A stretch of 64,000 bases of DNA, from assembly GCF_031458095.1 (NCBI RefSeq), contig NZ_JAVDXU010000003.1, positions 779,452-843,451 on the forward strand, given 5' to 3'. Shown piece after piece: positions 36,215-45,003 of the stretch. The notes below the pieces were generated by a model, which worked only from the letters and a program-made list of their open reading frames with translations, made no database searches and was not told where the DNA came from. The DNA is from Pelomonas saccharophila_A (GTDB lineage Bacteria > Pseudomonadota > Gammaproteobacteria > Burkholderiales > Burkholderiaceae_C). Within the stretch, counting starts at the first letter, position 1. Each line of letters begins with the position of its first letter. The translations under genes were made by a program, and so were the position numbers.

Positions 36215-37167
36215 AATGGAACAAGCTCGGCCCGGTGTTCGACCCGGCCGCCCATGGACTGCTGCCGGATTGCATCGGCTACGCCCAGTCGCCGCAAACC
36301 CTGGTGCTGCCGGACCGCGTGCGGGTGTTTTTCTCCACCCGGGCCCGTGACGCCGTGGGCAAATTCCTGAGCCATGTCGGCTTCGTGGACTTCGACCGGT
36401 CGATGCAGCGCATCCTGGACGTGTCGCCGCGCGCCGTGATCGAACTGGGCGGGCTGGGCTGCTTTGACGAACACGGCATCTTCCCCATGCATGTGTTCGA
36501 CGATGGCGACCGCGTGCTGGCCTACACGACCGGCTGGAATCGCAAGGTCTCGGTCTCCGCCGACGCGTCCATCGGCCTGGCCATCAGCACCGACGGCGGC
36601 CTGAGCTTCGTCAAGCATGGCACCGGGCCGGTCATGGCCGCCTCGCTGCACGAGCCCTTCCTGGTGGCCGACTCCTTCGTGCTCAAGCGCGATGGGCTGT
36701 ATCACATGTGGTACATCTACGGTACCCAGTGGAAGCGCTTCAGCCCGACCGAGGCGCCGGACCGCATCTACAAGATCGCCTACGCCAGCTCGCGCGACGG
36801 TATCGAATGGCAGCGCGACGGGCGATTGATCGTCGCCGACCGCCTCAACGAGGACGAGTGCCAGGCACTGCCGACGGTGATTGAGATCGACGGGCGCTTT
36901 CACATGTATTTCTGCTATCGCGAGGCCTATGGCTTTCGCACCGACAGCCGGCGCGCCTACCGGATCGGCTATGCCTGGTCCGACGACATGCGCAACTGGA
37001 CGCGCGACGATGCGCAGGCCGGCATCGACGTCTCGCCCGAGGGCTGGGACTCGCAGATGCAGTGCTACCCCCATGTGTTCCGCGTCGATGACAAGGTCTA
37101 CATGCTCTACAACGGCAATGAATTTGGCCGCGGCGGATTCGGCCTGGCTCAACTGGAATCGACATGA
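36211..37167 (+). CDS. Five-bladed beta-propeller glycosidase-like protein, copy 2
   Basis: A 318-residue paralogue of the previous gene with matching blade pattern (MKWNKLGPVF versus MFKWKKLGRLF; AQSPQTLV versus AQSPSAVV; FHMYFCYREA versus FHMFYSYRQA). The GWDSQMQCYPHVF and GNEFGRGGFGLA ends align closely with copy 1, while the middle differs. No signal peptide. It may share a substrate with copy 1 or form a heterodimer; the tandem duplication and maintained coupling (4-base overlaps with both neighbours) suggest both are functional. The reaction is unknown. Confidence 0.75.
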   Translation: MKWNKLGPVFDPAAHGLLPDCIGYAQSPQTLVLPDRVRVFFSTRARDAVGKFLSHVGFVDFDRSMQRILDVSPRAVIELGGLGCFDEHGIFPMHVFDDGDRVLAYTTGWNRKVSVSADASIGLAISTDGGLSFVKHGTGPVMAASLHEPFLVADSFVLKRDGLYHMWYIYGTQWKRFSPTEAPDRIYKIAYASSRDGIEWQRDGRLIVADRLNEDECQALPTVIEIDGRFHMYFCYREAYGFRTDSRRAYRIGYAWSDDMRNWTRDDAQAGIDVSPEGWDSQMQCYPHVFRVDDKVYMLYNGNEFGRGGFGLAQLEST

Positions 37168-37910
37168 GCAATCGCGACTACAACAAAGAGCTGAACGACA
37201 CCGGCAACATCGCCAGCGAGAAGTACGCCTACGGCTTCGACTTCGACGTGATGCACCCGCTCATGGTGCGTTCCTTCCAGCCCTTCTTCCGCCCCGGCAG
37301 CATGCTGGAGCTCGGCAGCTACAAGGGCAACTTCACGCGACGCTTGGCTGAGCATTTCTCTGACATCAGTTGCGTGGAGGCCTCGGACGAAGCGATCGCG
37401 GAAGCTCGCGCACTGAAGCCGGATTTCGCCTACTTCAACTCGATGTTCGAGACCGTCCAGCTGCCGCGCCGCTACGACAACATCGTCATGACGCATGTGC
37501 TGGAGCATCTGGACGATCCCATCGCCGTGCTCGCGCGCATCAACCGCGAATGGCTGGCGCCGGGCGGCCGCTTCTTCCTGGCCTGCCCCAACGCCAATGC
37601 GCCGTCGCGCCAGATTGCCGTCAAGATGGGCCTCATCGACCACAACGCCGCCGTCACGCCGGCCGAGGCTGAGCACGGCCACCGCATCACCTATGCGCTG
37701 GACACGCTGGAGCGCGACGCCACCCGCGCCGGCCTCAAGGTCATCCATCGCTCGGGCATCTTCTTCAAGGCCTTGGCCAACTTCCAGTGGGACCGCCTGC
37801 TGAAGACGGACATCATCACGCCGGCCTATCTGGAAGGCTGCTTCCAGCTCGGCCAGCAATACCCCGACCTCTGCTCGTCCATCTACCTGGTCTGCGAAGC
37901 CGGGGCTTGA
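37164..37910 (+). CDS. Class I SAM-dependent methyltransferase
   Basis: A 248-residue methyltransferase with motif I MLELGSYKGNF, the acidic strand end VEASDEAI, and HVLEHLDDPIAVL, then a substrate domain with HGHRITYALDTLERD. The N-terminus (MSNRDYNKELN) resembles Methyltransf_23-type proteins of O-antigen and nonribosomal loci. Probably O- or C-methylates a sugar. It is coupled to the preceding glycosidase-like gene by a 4-base overlap and precedes the FAD protein by 15 bases. Confidence 0.85.
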   Translation: MSNRDYNKELNDTGNIASEKYAYGFDFDVMHPLMVRSFQPFFRPGSMLELGSYKGNFTRRLAEHFSDISCVEASDEAIAEARALKPDFAYFNSMFETVQLPRRYDNIVMTHVLEHLDDPIAVLARINREWLAPGGRFFLACPNANAPSRQIAVKMGLIDHNAAVTPAEAEHGHRITYALDTLERDATRAGLKVIHRSGIFFKALANFQWDRLLKTDIITPAYLEGCFQLGQQYPDLCSSIYLVCEAGA

Positions 37911-37925
37911 GAGGCTGAGCCCGGC

Positions 37926-39278
37926 ATGCACGTCGCCGTCGTCGGCTCCGGCTTCAGCGGCGTCGCCGTCGCCTGGCAGCTGCTGGGCCGCCTGCCGGCC
38001 GGCAGCTCGATCACGATGATCAACGGCTCGGGCCGCTTCGCGCGCGGCCTGGCCTATGGCACCCACTCGGCCGACCACCTGCTCAATGTGCCGGCGGCAC
38101 GCATGAGCCTGGATCCGGCCCAGCCAGGTCACTTCGTCGATTGGCTGCGCCGTGAAGACGACGCCGTCGACGGCCACGAGTTCGTCTCGCGCCAGCGCTA
38201 TGGCGACTATCTGCAGTCGGCGCTGGAACAGCGCGCCGCCGCATGCGCCGGCGTGGCGCTGCGCCAGCGAGTCGCTCTGGTGGACAATTGCCAGCCCTTT
38301 CCCGGTGGCTGGCAGTTGAGCTTTGCCGACGGCACTGCGGCGAAATTCGACGCCGTCATCCTCGCCATCGGCCATCTGGCGCCCCGCCCCCCCCATCCAG
38401 CGCTGGCCGGCCTTGCGGACTATGTCGCCGATCCATGGGCCGCCGCTGCGCTGGAAGAGCTGGCGCCCGACGCGCCGGTTGCCCTGATCGGCAGCGGCCT
38501 GACCATGCTGGACGTGCTGATCACACTGCGCGCCCGCGGCCACCGCGGCCCGGTGCTGGCCCTGTCTCGCCGCGGCCTGCTGCCGCAGGGCCATCGCCGC
38601 AACGAGGGGCCACCCAAGCCCTGGGCCATCGATCCCGCCATCGCCAGCAGCCAGCCGCTGCGTCGGCAGTTGCGCCTCTTTCGCGCCGAGCTGGCACGCG
38701 CCCATGCGGCGGGCGTGGACTGGCGCGACGTCTGGGCCGCCTTCCGCGCCGAAACGCCCAAGGCCTGGCAGGCCCTCGATGCGCGTGGCCGCGGCCAGTT
38801 CCTGCGCCATCTGCTGCCCTACTGGGACGTGCACCGCCACCGCGCAGCGCCCCAGGCCCGGGCGGTGCTCGAAGGAGACCTCGCCAGCGGACGCTTGCGC
38901 CAGGCAGCCGGCCGGGTCGTGTCCGTCCAGGCCCTCGACAAGCGACTGCAGCTGGGCTGGAGAGGCCGTGGCAAGGCCGGCGTCGAGACCTTTGACGCCA
39001 GCTGCATCGTCAACTGCTCGGGTCCGAGCTCGGCCATCGATGCTGGTTCGTCACCCTTGCTGTGGCGCCTGCAGCAGGCCGGCCGGCTCACGCCCTGCGC
39101 CCATGGCCTGGGCTTGCTGGTGGACGAGGGCTATCGCATCCGCGCTGCATCCGGCGAAGGTCAGTCCGGCCTCCACTACATCGGACCGCATCTGCGCGCC
39201 CAGCTTTGGGAAGCGACGGCCGTGCCCGAACTGCGTGAACACGCCGCAGCCCTCGCGGCGCAACTGATCAAGCCCTGA
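37926..39278 (+). CDS. FAD/NAD(P)-binding oxidoreductase-like protein
   Basis: A 450-residue protein with an N-terminal dinucleotide-binding motif VVGSGFSGVAVA at about residues 5-16, the RGLAYGTHSADHLLNVPAARMS segment typical of the FAD-NAD(P)-binding (HpnW/NAD_binding_9-like) family, and a second Rossmann motif LIGSGLTMLDV near residue 190. Proteins of this group are rarely characterised; some act in siderophore or polysaccharide loci. It ends the + strand run and overlaps the convergent cysC by 11 bases. Confidence 0.75.
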   Translation: MHVAVVGSGFSGVAVAWQLLGRLPAGSSITMINGSGRFARGLAYGTHSADHLLNVPAARMSLDPAQPGHFVDWLRREDDAVDGHEFVSRQRYGDYLQSALEQRAAACAGVALRQRVALVDNCQPFPGGWQLSFADGTAAKFDAVILAIGHLAPRPPHPALAGLADYVADPWAAAALEELAPDAPVALIGSGLTMLDVLITLRARGHRGPVLALSRRGLLPQGHRRNEGPPKPWAIDPAIASSQPLRRQLRLFRAELARAHAAGVDWRDVWAAFRAETPKAWQALDARGRGQFLRHLLPYWDVHRHRAAPQARAVLEGDLASGRLRQAAGRVVSVQALDKRLQLGWRGRGKAGVETFDASCIVNCSGPSSAIDAGSSPLLWRLQQAGRLTPCAHGLGLLVDEGYRIRAASGEGQSGLHYIGPHLRAQLWEATAVPELREHAAALAAQLIKP

Positions 39279-39813
39279 GCAGGGCCTCCAGCGCCGCCAC
39301 GGCCTCGCTCGCGTCGTCGCGGCTGGCGTCGATGCGCAGGTCGGGCGCCTGCGGTTCCTCGTAGGGCGCCGACACGCCGGTGAACTGGGCCAGCGCATGG
39401 GCCCGCGCATTGCGGTACAGGCCCTTGGGGTCGCGCCGCTCGCAGACCTCCAGCGGCGTCGCCACATGCACTTCGCGAAAGTGGGCCGCACCGATGATGT
39501 CGCGGGCCATCGCGCGGTCCTCGCGCAGCGGCGAGATCAGCGCGCAGATGACCACCAGACCGGCTTCGCGCATCAGCTTGGCCACCTCGGCGACGCGGCG
39601 GATGTTCTCGCGCCTGTCCTCCGGGCTGAAACCCAGGCCGCGGCACAGGCCGGCGCGCACGGCGTCGCCATCCAGCACGGCGGCACCGACACCCGCATTG
39701 ACCAGGCGCTGGTGCAGAGCGACGGCCAGCGTGGACTTGCCTGCGCCGGAAAGACCAGTCAGCCACAACACCCGGGCTTGGTGAGCGCGAGCGCTCGTCA
39801 CGGCCGCTCCCAT
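39268..39813 (-). CDS. cysC: Adenylylsulfate (APS) kinase
   Basis: A 181-residue APS kinase. It has the P-loop GLSGAGKST, the DGDAVRAGL motif, RRENIRRVAEVAKLM, and CERRDPKGLYRNARA with the substrate-binding positions conserved. It makes PAPS from APS and ATP. No cysD, cysN or cysH is in the window, so it is not in an assimilation operon; instead it is the last gene of the polysaccharide operon, starting with TGATG coupling from the upstream hypothetical gene. PAPS would serve the sulfotransferase encoded at 14931-15968 or another one elsewhere. Confidence 0.93.
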   Translation of the reverse strand: MGAAVTSARAHQARVLWLTGLSGAGKSTLAVALHQRLVNAGVGAAVLDGDAVRAGLCRGLGFSPEDRRENIRRVAEVAKLMREAGLVVICALISPLREDRAMARDIIGAAHFREVHVATPLEVCERRDPKGLYRNARAHALAQFTGVSAPYEEPQAPDLRIDASRDDASEAVAALEALLRA

Positions 39814-40559
39814 CAACGCGCGGCCGCGCCGCTGTGTTGGGCAATCGCTTCGTCCAAGGCTTCAATCAGCAGATCGCGCCTTGGCAGCACTTCGAGCAGC
39901 TGAAAACGCAGCGCAAGCAATTGCATGACGAAACCGAGGCTGGCCTTGTTCTGCGCCAGCGTGACGGAGGCGTCCATCTTGCTGACGACGAATTGTCGAA
40001 CGCCCTCGGCCGTCATGATCCCCAACTGCTGGCGCAGCGCACGGATGGCGGGCTCCACGTCGGCCCACGGCATCGCAAGCACCTGGTCGCGCAGATGCTG
40101 CCTGAGCCAGGCAGCATCGCCACCCTTGAGCGCCTGGCGCGCCAGAACTTCGTTCAGCAGCCCGGCAGTCTGACGACCCGCTTCGCTGCCCTGCAGCTGG
40201 CGGGTCTTCTGCACCGCTTCCAGCACCTCGGGCCAGGCCTGCTGTGCCTGCAACAGCACGGTGCGCTGAATATGCAGGCCCATCAGCGCGCTCTTGTCCG
40301 CCGCAGGAGTTTCGTCCAATGCCTTGCCGGCCTGGGCCAGCACCGGCTTCCAGCGCTCCTGCGGCGCGCTCAGCATCTCGCTGGGCCGGGCCGGCAGTTC
40401 GAACGCCGCCATAGCGTCGACCGCTGACGCAGCGGCTGCCGCAGTGGGCACGGAGAACGCTGCCATGAGCAGCATCCAGGCCAGCAACACCGCCAACCCA
40501 TGCGCTATCAGCGCTGCGCGCCGTGCGCGGGAAGTTGGGTAGGACACAGAGAACATCAT
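39813..40559 (-). CDS. Hypothetical secreted or membrane-anchored helical protein
   Basis: A 248-residue protein with an N-terminal hydrophobic segment (IAHGLAVLLAWMLLMAAFSV) ending near TAAAAAS, which may be a signal peptide. The rest is predominantly helical with repeats of hydrophobic heptads (for example LHIQRTVLLQAQQAWPEVLEAVQKT), resembling TPR-like packing, but no clean TPR motif. I recognise no family. It lies between the WbpM-like dehydratase and cysC, coupled to both by 1-base TGATG overlaps. The ORF can start at three adjacent codons (TTG 40562, ATG 40559, ATG 40556); I take 40559. Confidence 0.7.
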   Translation of the reverse strand: MMFSVSYPTSRARRAALIAHGLAVLLAWMLLMAAFSVPTAAAAASAVDAMAAFELPARPSEMLSAPQERWKPVLAQAGKALDETPAADKSALMGLHIQRTVLLQAQQAWPEVLEAVQKTRQLQGSEAGRQTAGLLNEVLARQALKGGDAAWLRQHLRDQVLAMPWADVEPAIRALRQQLGIMTAEGVRQFVVSKMDASVTLAQNKASLGFVMQLLALRFQLLEVLPRRDLLIEALDEAIAQHSGAAAR

Positions 40560-42412
40560 CAAGGCTCCGAATGGGAAGCGTGGAATTCAGACCTCAGCCA
40601 GGCACCGAGCAGAGCCCGAGGCCGGGAGGTATCGAGACAGGCAAGGTCGCTCAGCACCCGTTCCCCGGCACCGTCGTCGACGAGACGGGCAACACGTACG
40701 CCGGTACAGGTGGTCGGCAGGCTGGTTTCGTGGTCGGCGAGGAGTTCCTCGAAAAGTTTCTCGCCGGGGCGAAGACCGGTGTATTCGATAGGAACGTCGT
40801 CGGTCGAGTGCCCGCTCATGCGGATCATCTGCCGCGCCAGGTCGGCGATGCGTACCGGCTCGCCCATGTCCAGCACCAGCACCTGGCCGCTTTCGCCGAT
40901 CGCGGCTGCCTGGATGACGAGGCGGGCTGCCTCGGGAATGGTCATGAAGTATCGAATGATATCGGGATGCGTGACCGTGACGGGTCCGCCACGGGCGATC
41001 TGTTCCTTGAACTTCGGAATCACGCTGCCGCTGGAGCCCAGCACATTGCCGAAGCGCACGGCCATGAAGCGCGTGCCCGGATGCCGCTGGGCCAGGGCCG
41101 CCAGGGCCATCTCGGCGGCGCGCTTGGTGGCGCCCATCACATTGGTCGGATTGACGGCCTTGTCGGTGCTGATCAGGACGAAACGCTCGACACCGACCTC
41201 GGCAGCCGCCAGGGCGGCGTTGTAGGTACCCAGCGTGTTGTTGCGGATGCAGGCAGCCGGGTTGTCGTTCTCCTCCATCAGCGGCACATGCTTGAAGGCC
41301 GCAGCGTGGAAGACGAGCTGCGGCCGATGACGCGCGAAGCAGGCGCGCAGATGCGCCAGGTCCTTCACGTCGCCGATGACACGCACCAGCGGCAGATGCG
41401 GGAAGGCTTCAGCCAGCGCCTGCTCGATCGCGTAGAGGGCGTATTCGCTCAACTCGTAAAGCACGATGGCCCGCGGGCCATAGCGGGCGATCTGGCGGCA
41501 CAACTCGCTGCCAATACTCCCCCCGGCGCCGGTCACCATGACGGTGCGCAAACTGATGGTTTCGGAGATGCCCGCCTCGTCGAGCTGGACCGGCGGCCGA
41601 CCCAGCAGGTCCTCGGGCTCGATGTCGCGCACCTCGTTCAGGCGCCGGCCGGCCAGCAACTCGGCGCTGCTGGGAACCGTGAGCAAAGGCAGGCCCGTCG
41701 CGCCAGCCAGGTCGAGGGCACGGCGGCGTTGAGCGGCCGAGGCGGCAGGCATGGCAACGATCAGGTGGGTCGCGCCATGAGCCGCGGCGAAGCGCCGGAC
41801 CTGGGTCAGGTCGCCCAGTACCGGCAGGCCCGCCACGCGGCCGCCCGCTTTGGTCGCATCGTCATCCAGGAAGCCGACAACCACCCAGCCCTGGCTGTGC
41901 TGGATACCTGCCACCAGCAGTCGTCCGGCATCGCCGGCGCCCAGCACGAGAGCGCGCCGCTGCTCCTGCCCACTACCGCTGGTGCGGCTGCGCCGATGCT
42001 CGTGCAGCATGCGATACCCCATGCGCATCATGGCCAGCAACATCAGCGCGAAAACCGGGTGCAGGGCGAGCACGGCGCGCGGCACCTCGCGCAGGTGGGC
42101 CATCAGCACGGCCGTGGCACCCACCAGTCCCGCGAGCAGGCAAGCCAGGGCCAGCCGCTTGATCTCGCCGAAGCCGGAAAAGCGCCACATGCCCTTGGGC
42201 ACCCGCAGCAGCCCAAGCGTCGCGGCGTAAATGCCCAGCAGCCCCATCAGCACCCAACCGTCATAGTCGGGCCGCGCCGTGAACCAGCGCTCGAAGCCGA
42301 GACGGAACAGATAGGTGGCCTGCCAGGCGATCGCGACGACCGTCAGGTCAAGCAGCAGGATCGACAGCTCCCGATAGGGGCGCCGCCTCAGGATTGAATC
42401 AACGATATGCAA
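40559..42412 (-). CDS. Membrane-bound UDP-GlcNAc 4,6-dehydratase, WbpM/PglF/CapD type
   Basis: A 617-residue protein: four membrane segments in residues 15-125, then two Rossmann domains. The first has LVLGAGDAGRLL; the second, the catalytic SDR part, has VTGAGGSIGSELCRQI, ISTDKAVNPTNVMGATKRAAE with Met-x3-Lys, and RFGNVLGSSGSVIPKF. This is the enzyme that makes UDP-4-keto-6-deoxy-GlcNAc (leading to QuiNAc, FucNAc or bacillosamine sugars). The start is a TTG at 42412; AGGA lies 11 bases upstream. An aminotransferase that could act on its product is encoded at 45000-46160. Confidence 0.92.
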   Translation of the reverse strand: MHIVDSILRRRPYRELSILLLDLTVVAIAWQATYLFRLGFERWFTARPDYDGWVLMGLLGIYAATLGLLRVPKGMWRFSGFGEIKRLALACLLAGLVGATAVLMAHLREVPRAVLALHPVFALMLLAMMRMGYRMLHEHRRSRTSGSGQEQRRALVLGAGDAGRLLVAGIQHSQGWVVVGFLDDDATKAGGRVAGLPVLGDLTQVRRFAAAHGATHLIVAMPAASAAQRRRALDLAGATGLPLLTVPSSAELLAGRRLNEVRDIEPEDLLGRPPVQLDEAGISETISLRTVMVTGAGGSIGSELCRQIARYGPRAIVLYELSEYALYAIEQALAEAFPHLPLVRVIGDVKDLAHLRACFARHRPQLVFHAAAFKHVPLMEENDNPAACIRNNTLGTYNAALAAAEVGVERFVLISTDKAVNPTNVMGATKRAAEMALAALAQRHPGTRFMAVRFGNVLGSSGSVIPKFKEQIARGGPVTVTHPDIIRYFMTIPEAARLVIQAAAIGESGQVLVLDMGEPVRIADLARQMIRMSGHSTDDVPIEYTGLRPGEKLFEELLADHETSLPTTCTGVRVARLVDDGAGERVLSDLACLDTSRPRALLGAWLRSEFHASHSEP

Positions 42413-42465
42413 GCTGTGTGCGTCCTGAAGAGATTGATGCAGTCACGGCGGCACTTGTCGCCGCG

Positions 42466-44406
42466 TCACTGCACAGGGGGCACGCCCAACTGGCCCAGGG
42501 CTTGGAGCAACTGGCTCGGATCGACATGGATATCCCGTTGAATGAGCAGCGGATGGGAGTCTGCTACGGCCTCTCCCACCACGAAACAGTGGCCGACGCC
42601 GAGTTGCTCCAGCGCGTGGGCCCACGAGGGGAAGTTGGCCGCAAACGTGGAGCACAGCGACACGACGCGCGCACCCGGCGTGCAGAAGACACAGTTCGAC
42701 ATGGCGGATCCCTGCGCGCCGACAACGACGTCCGCATCACGGAAGCGCCGCACCTGCTCGGCAAAGCTCAATGTCTCCGGGTGAAGTTCCTCGAACCCCC
42801 ATTCCCCGACCAGCATTTCGCTCAGCAGATCTTCGTTCACGACCCGCCGCGTCGAGCTGCGGCGCCGGACCAGGAGCCGGCTGCCGCGCGGCGCGCGACT
42901 GCCACCGACCGCGGCATGCATGCGCCCGCGCAGGTAGATCAGCCCCCCCACGGCAGACGGCGCCACCGAGGGCAGCGACGGTGCGCCATAGCGGAGCACG
43001 TGCGGAAAGAAGACCTCCGGACCGGCCAGCAGCAATCGCTCGGCCGACGCGCAGCGTCCCTTCGCCACACGATGAATGGCGCGGCCCGGCCCGAGCAACA
43101 GCTGGAGCGCCTCGATGTGGGTCTCCGGCATGTCGTCCTCGACCAGCAAGGACGCGGTGGCGGCAGCGGGATGCTGCTCGAGCGAGCGGAAACGGATGAG
43201 CGTGTCGAGCAGCCAGTGCCCATAGAACCTGACCGCGGCGCCGAGGAGGGAAATCACCGTCCCTGGCACGCTGTCCGTGGGCAACTCGCGGAGCACGAGC
43301 TGCGAGACGGATCCCATCACGATCCACGCATCGAAGTGGTAGTTGACAAGCTCGCCCAGGGGGTGGGTCAGGTTGTCGCCGAGCACCCTGCCGTTGGGGA
43401 GCAGCACGATGTCACTGCCGGCACACACCGTGGCGCCCGCCGCGTCCGCGACGTACCGGGCGCACAGCAGGGCCGGTCCGATGGCCCCCGTCAGGTCCAG
43501 CGGCCGGGCACCAACGCTGCGCGGCGCCGGTATCTCCACGATGCTCGCGGGCTCGATGCGACGGAACTCGACCATGCCTTGCAAGCTCTCGTCGAATACC
43601 GGCGTGAGTGGAAAGGGCCCGATCAAGGCACTTTGCACCTGCGCGCTGATATGCGCCACGTCGGCGTCCTCGATGGCTTCGCCCTCTTCGAAGCGCGTGC
43701 GGATCAGCAACTCCCTGGCATGCGCGTTTTCAGGCGAGCGCGCGATTGCGATGCCGATCTGTTGCATCACGCGCTGGCGCGCGGCGGACATCGCCCTGCG
43801 CATCTGCCGCCGCACCACGCCCTCCGCCTGCGCGGCGGGCTCGGCTGCCGAGGGAATGCAAAGGCTTTGCGCCGTCAGCATGCGCCCGCTGCTCATGAAC
43901 AGGCAAGAGGCCAGCAGCGTCTGGCCGAAATGCCAGCGCGGGTAGTCCCGCAGCAAGGCAGGCAGCCGCCTTTCCAAGGTCTCGAAATCGCCCTCCTCAT
44001 GAAGGCTCAGCAGCGTCTCCTGCACGGTGGCGGCCGGTCGCAATCCCGCGACCGATACCTGCAGTTCCTCGAGGCGGGTCTGCAACGCACGCTGGCTGCG
44101 CACGCTCTCCGGCAGGGTCGCGGCGAAGCTCAGGGCCTGCTCCTCACGACCCAGGTGACGCAGCGATTCCAGCAGGGCCAGGCTCAGCTCATACTGGGCC
44201 GGAAAGCGCTTGAGCGCCTCCTGCAGCACGTCCACCGCCTGCGCGAAATTCCTTGCCCGCCACAGCGACAGCCCCAGGAAAGCCACGCCCTGGGGATCAC
44301 CCGGCCTCTGCTGCAACGCCGCGACGCACAGCGCGAGCGCTTGCCGGTGATCCTCCCGAAGGCTGGATGCACGCGCGGCCAGAAGCAGTTCGTCAGGCGT
44401 CTGCAA
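42466..44406 (-). CDS. TPR-containing family 61 glycosyltransferase-like protein
   Basis: A 646-residue protein. The N-terminal part (residues 1-100) shows TPR-like helices (QALALCVAALQQRPGDPQGVAFLGLSL). The C-terminal 300 residues match the GT61 (DUF563) fold: GHWLLDTLIRF with the conserved His, RLLVRRRSSTRRVVNED, FEELHPETLSFAEQVRRFRDADVVVGAQGSAMSN and the following PGARVVSL. The start is a TTG with GAGGGG 5 bases upstream. GT61 proteins include plant xylosyltransferases and bacterial capsule transferases; the sugar here is unknown. It precedes the WbpM-like gene by 53 bases and follows the sugar transferase by 9 bases. Confidence 0.83.
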   Translation of the reverse strand: MQTPDELLLAARASSLREDHRQALALCVAALQQRPGDPQGVAFLGLSLWRARNFAQAVDVLQEALKRFPAQYELSLALLESLRHLGREEQALSFAATLPESVRSQRALQTRLEELQVSVAGLRPAATVQETLLSLHEEGDFETLERRLPALLRDYPRWHFGQTLLASCLFMSSGRMLTAQSLCIPSAAEPAAQAEGVVRRQMRRAMSAARQRVMQQIGIAIARSPENAHARELLIRTRFEEGEAIEDADVAHISAQVQSALIGPFPLTPVFDESLQGMVEFRRIEPASIVEIPAPRSVGARPLDLTGAIGPALLCARYVADAAGATVCAGSDIVLLPNGRVLGDNLTHPLGELVNYHFDAWIVMGSVSQLVLRELPTDSVPGTVISLLGAAVRFYGHWLLDTLIRFRSLEQHPAAATASLLVEDDMPETHIEALQLLLGPGRAIHRVAKGRCASAERLLLAGPEVFFPHVLRYGAPSLPSVAPSAVGGLIYLRGRMHAAVGGSRAPRGSRLLVRRRSSTRRVVNEDLLSEMLVGEWGFEELHPETLSFAEQVRRFRDADVVVGAQGSAMSNCVFCTPGARVVSLCSTFAANFPSWAHALEQLGVGHCFVVGEAVADSHPLLIQRDIHVDPSQLLQALGQLGVPPVQ

Positions 44407-44415
44407 ATCGTCCCC

Positions 44416-45003
44416 TCAGTCGCGAAGCACGCGCATCAACGTGGCCAGAATAAGCTTCAGGTCGGTGCTGAAACGCGCACCGGCCGCATACTCGGCCGAC
44501 AACCTCAGCTTGGCCGGCAGGACGACCTCGCGATATTCACGCTCGGGGTCGGCCGCCGCGGCCAGCAGCTCGGCCTCGTGGCTGAAAGCCAGCGACGCCG
44601 GATCGGTGATGCCGGGGCGCACGGCCAGCACGCGCTGGCGCAGGTCGGCCGGGTAGAGATCGACATAGTGCGGCAGCTCCGGCCGCGGGCCGACCAGACT
44701 CATGGCGCCGCGCAGCACATCCCAGAGCTGGGGCAGCTCATCCAGCTTGGTCCGGCGCAGGAAGTGGCCCGGGCGGGTGATGCGAGGGTCGGCGCCGACG
44801 GTGATGGCCGCACCCGGCTCGACGCGCATGGTGCGGAACTTGTGGATGGTGAAGGGCGCGCCGAAGCGGCCGACGCGGGTCTGGCGGAACAGCGCCGGGC
44901 CCGGCGAATCGAGCTTGATCCAGACGGCGGCCAGCAGCAGCAGCGGTGCGAGCGCCAGCAGCCCCAGCGCCGAGCAGACCATGTCGAACAGGCGTTTGAT
45001 CAA
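44416..45003 (-). CDS. Initiating undecaprenyl-phosphate sugar-1-phosphate transferase (PglC/WcaJ C-domain type)
   Basis: A 195-residue membrane-associated transferase with the single re-entrant hydrophobic helix (LFDMVCSALGLLALAPLLLLAAVWI), then FRQTRVGRFGAPFTIHKFRTM, LRRTKLDELPQLWDVL and MSLVGPRPELP, all signature motifs of the polyisoprenyl-phosphate hexose-1-phosphate transferase family. It starts the lipid-linked oligosaccharide. The length fits the minimal PglC type. The TTG at 45003 overlaps the aminotransferase stop by 4 bases, matching the usual N-terminus; the ORF extends to 45147 inside the aminotransferase gene. This is the sole initiating transferase found in the window. Confidence 0.9.
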   Translation of the reverse strand: MIKRLFDMVCSALGLLALAPLLLLAAVWIKLDSPGPALFRQTRVGRFGAPFTIHKFRTMRVEPGAAITVGADPRITRPGHFLRRTKLDELPQLWDVLRGAMSLVGPRPELPHYVDLYPADLRQRVLAVRPGITDPASLAFSHEAELLAAAADPEREYREVVLPAKLRLSAEYAAGARFSTDLKLILATLMRVLRD

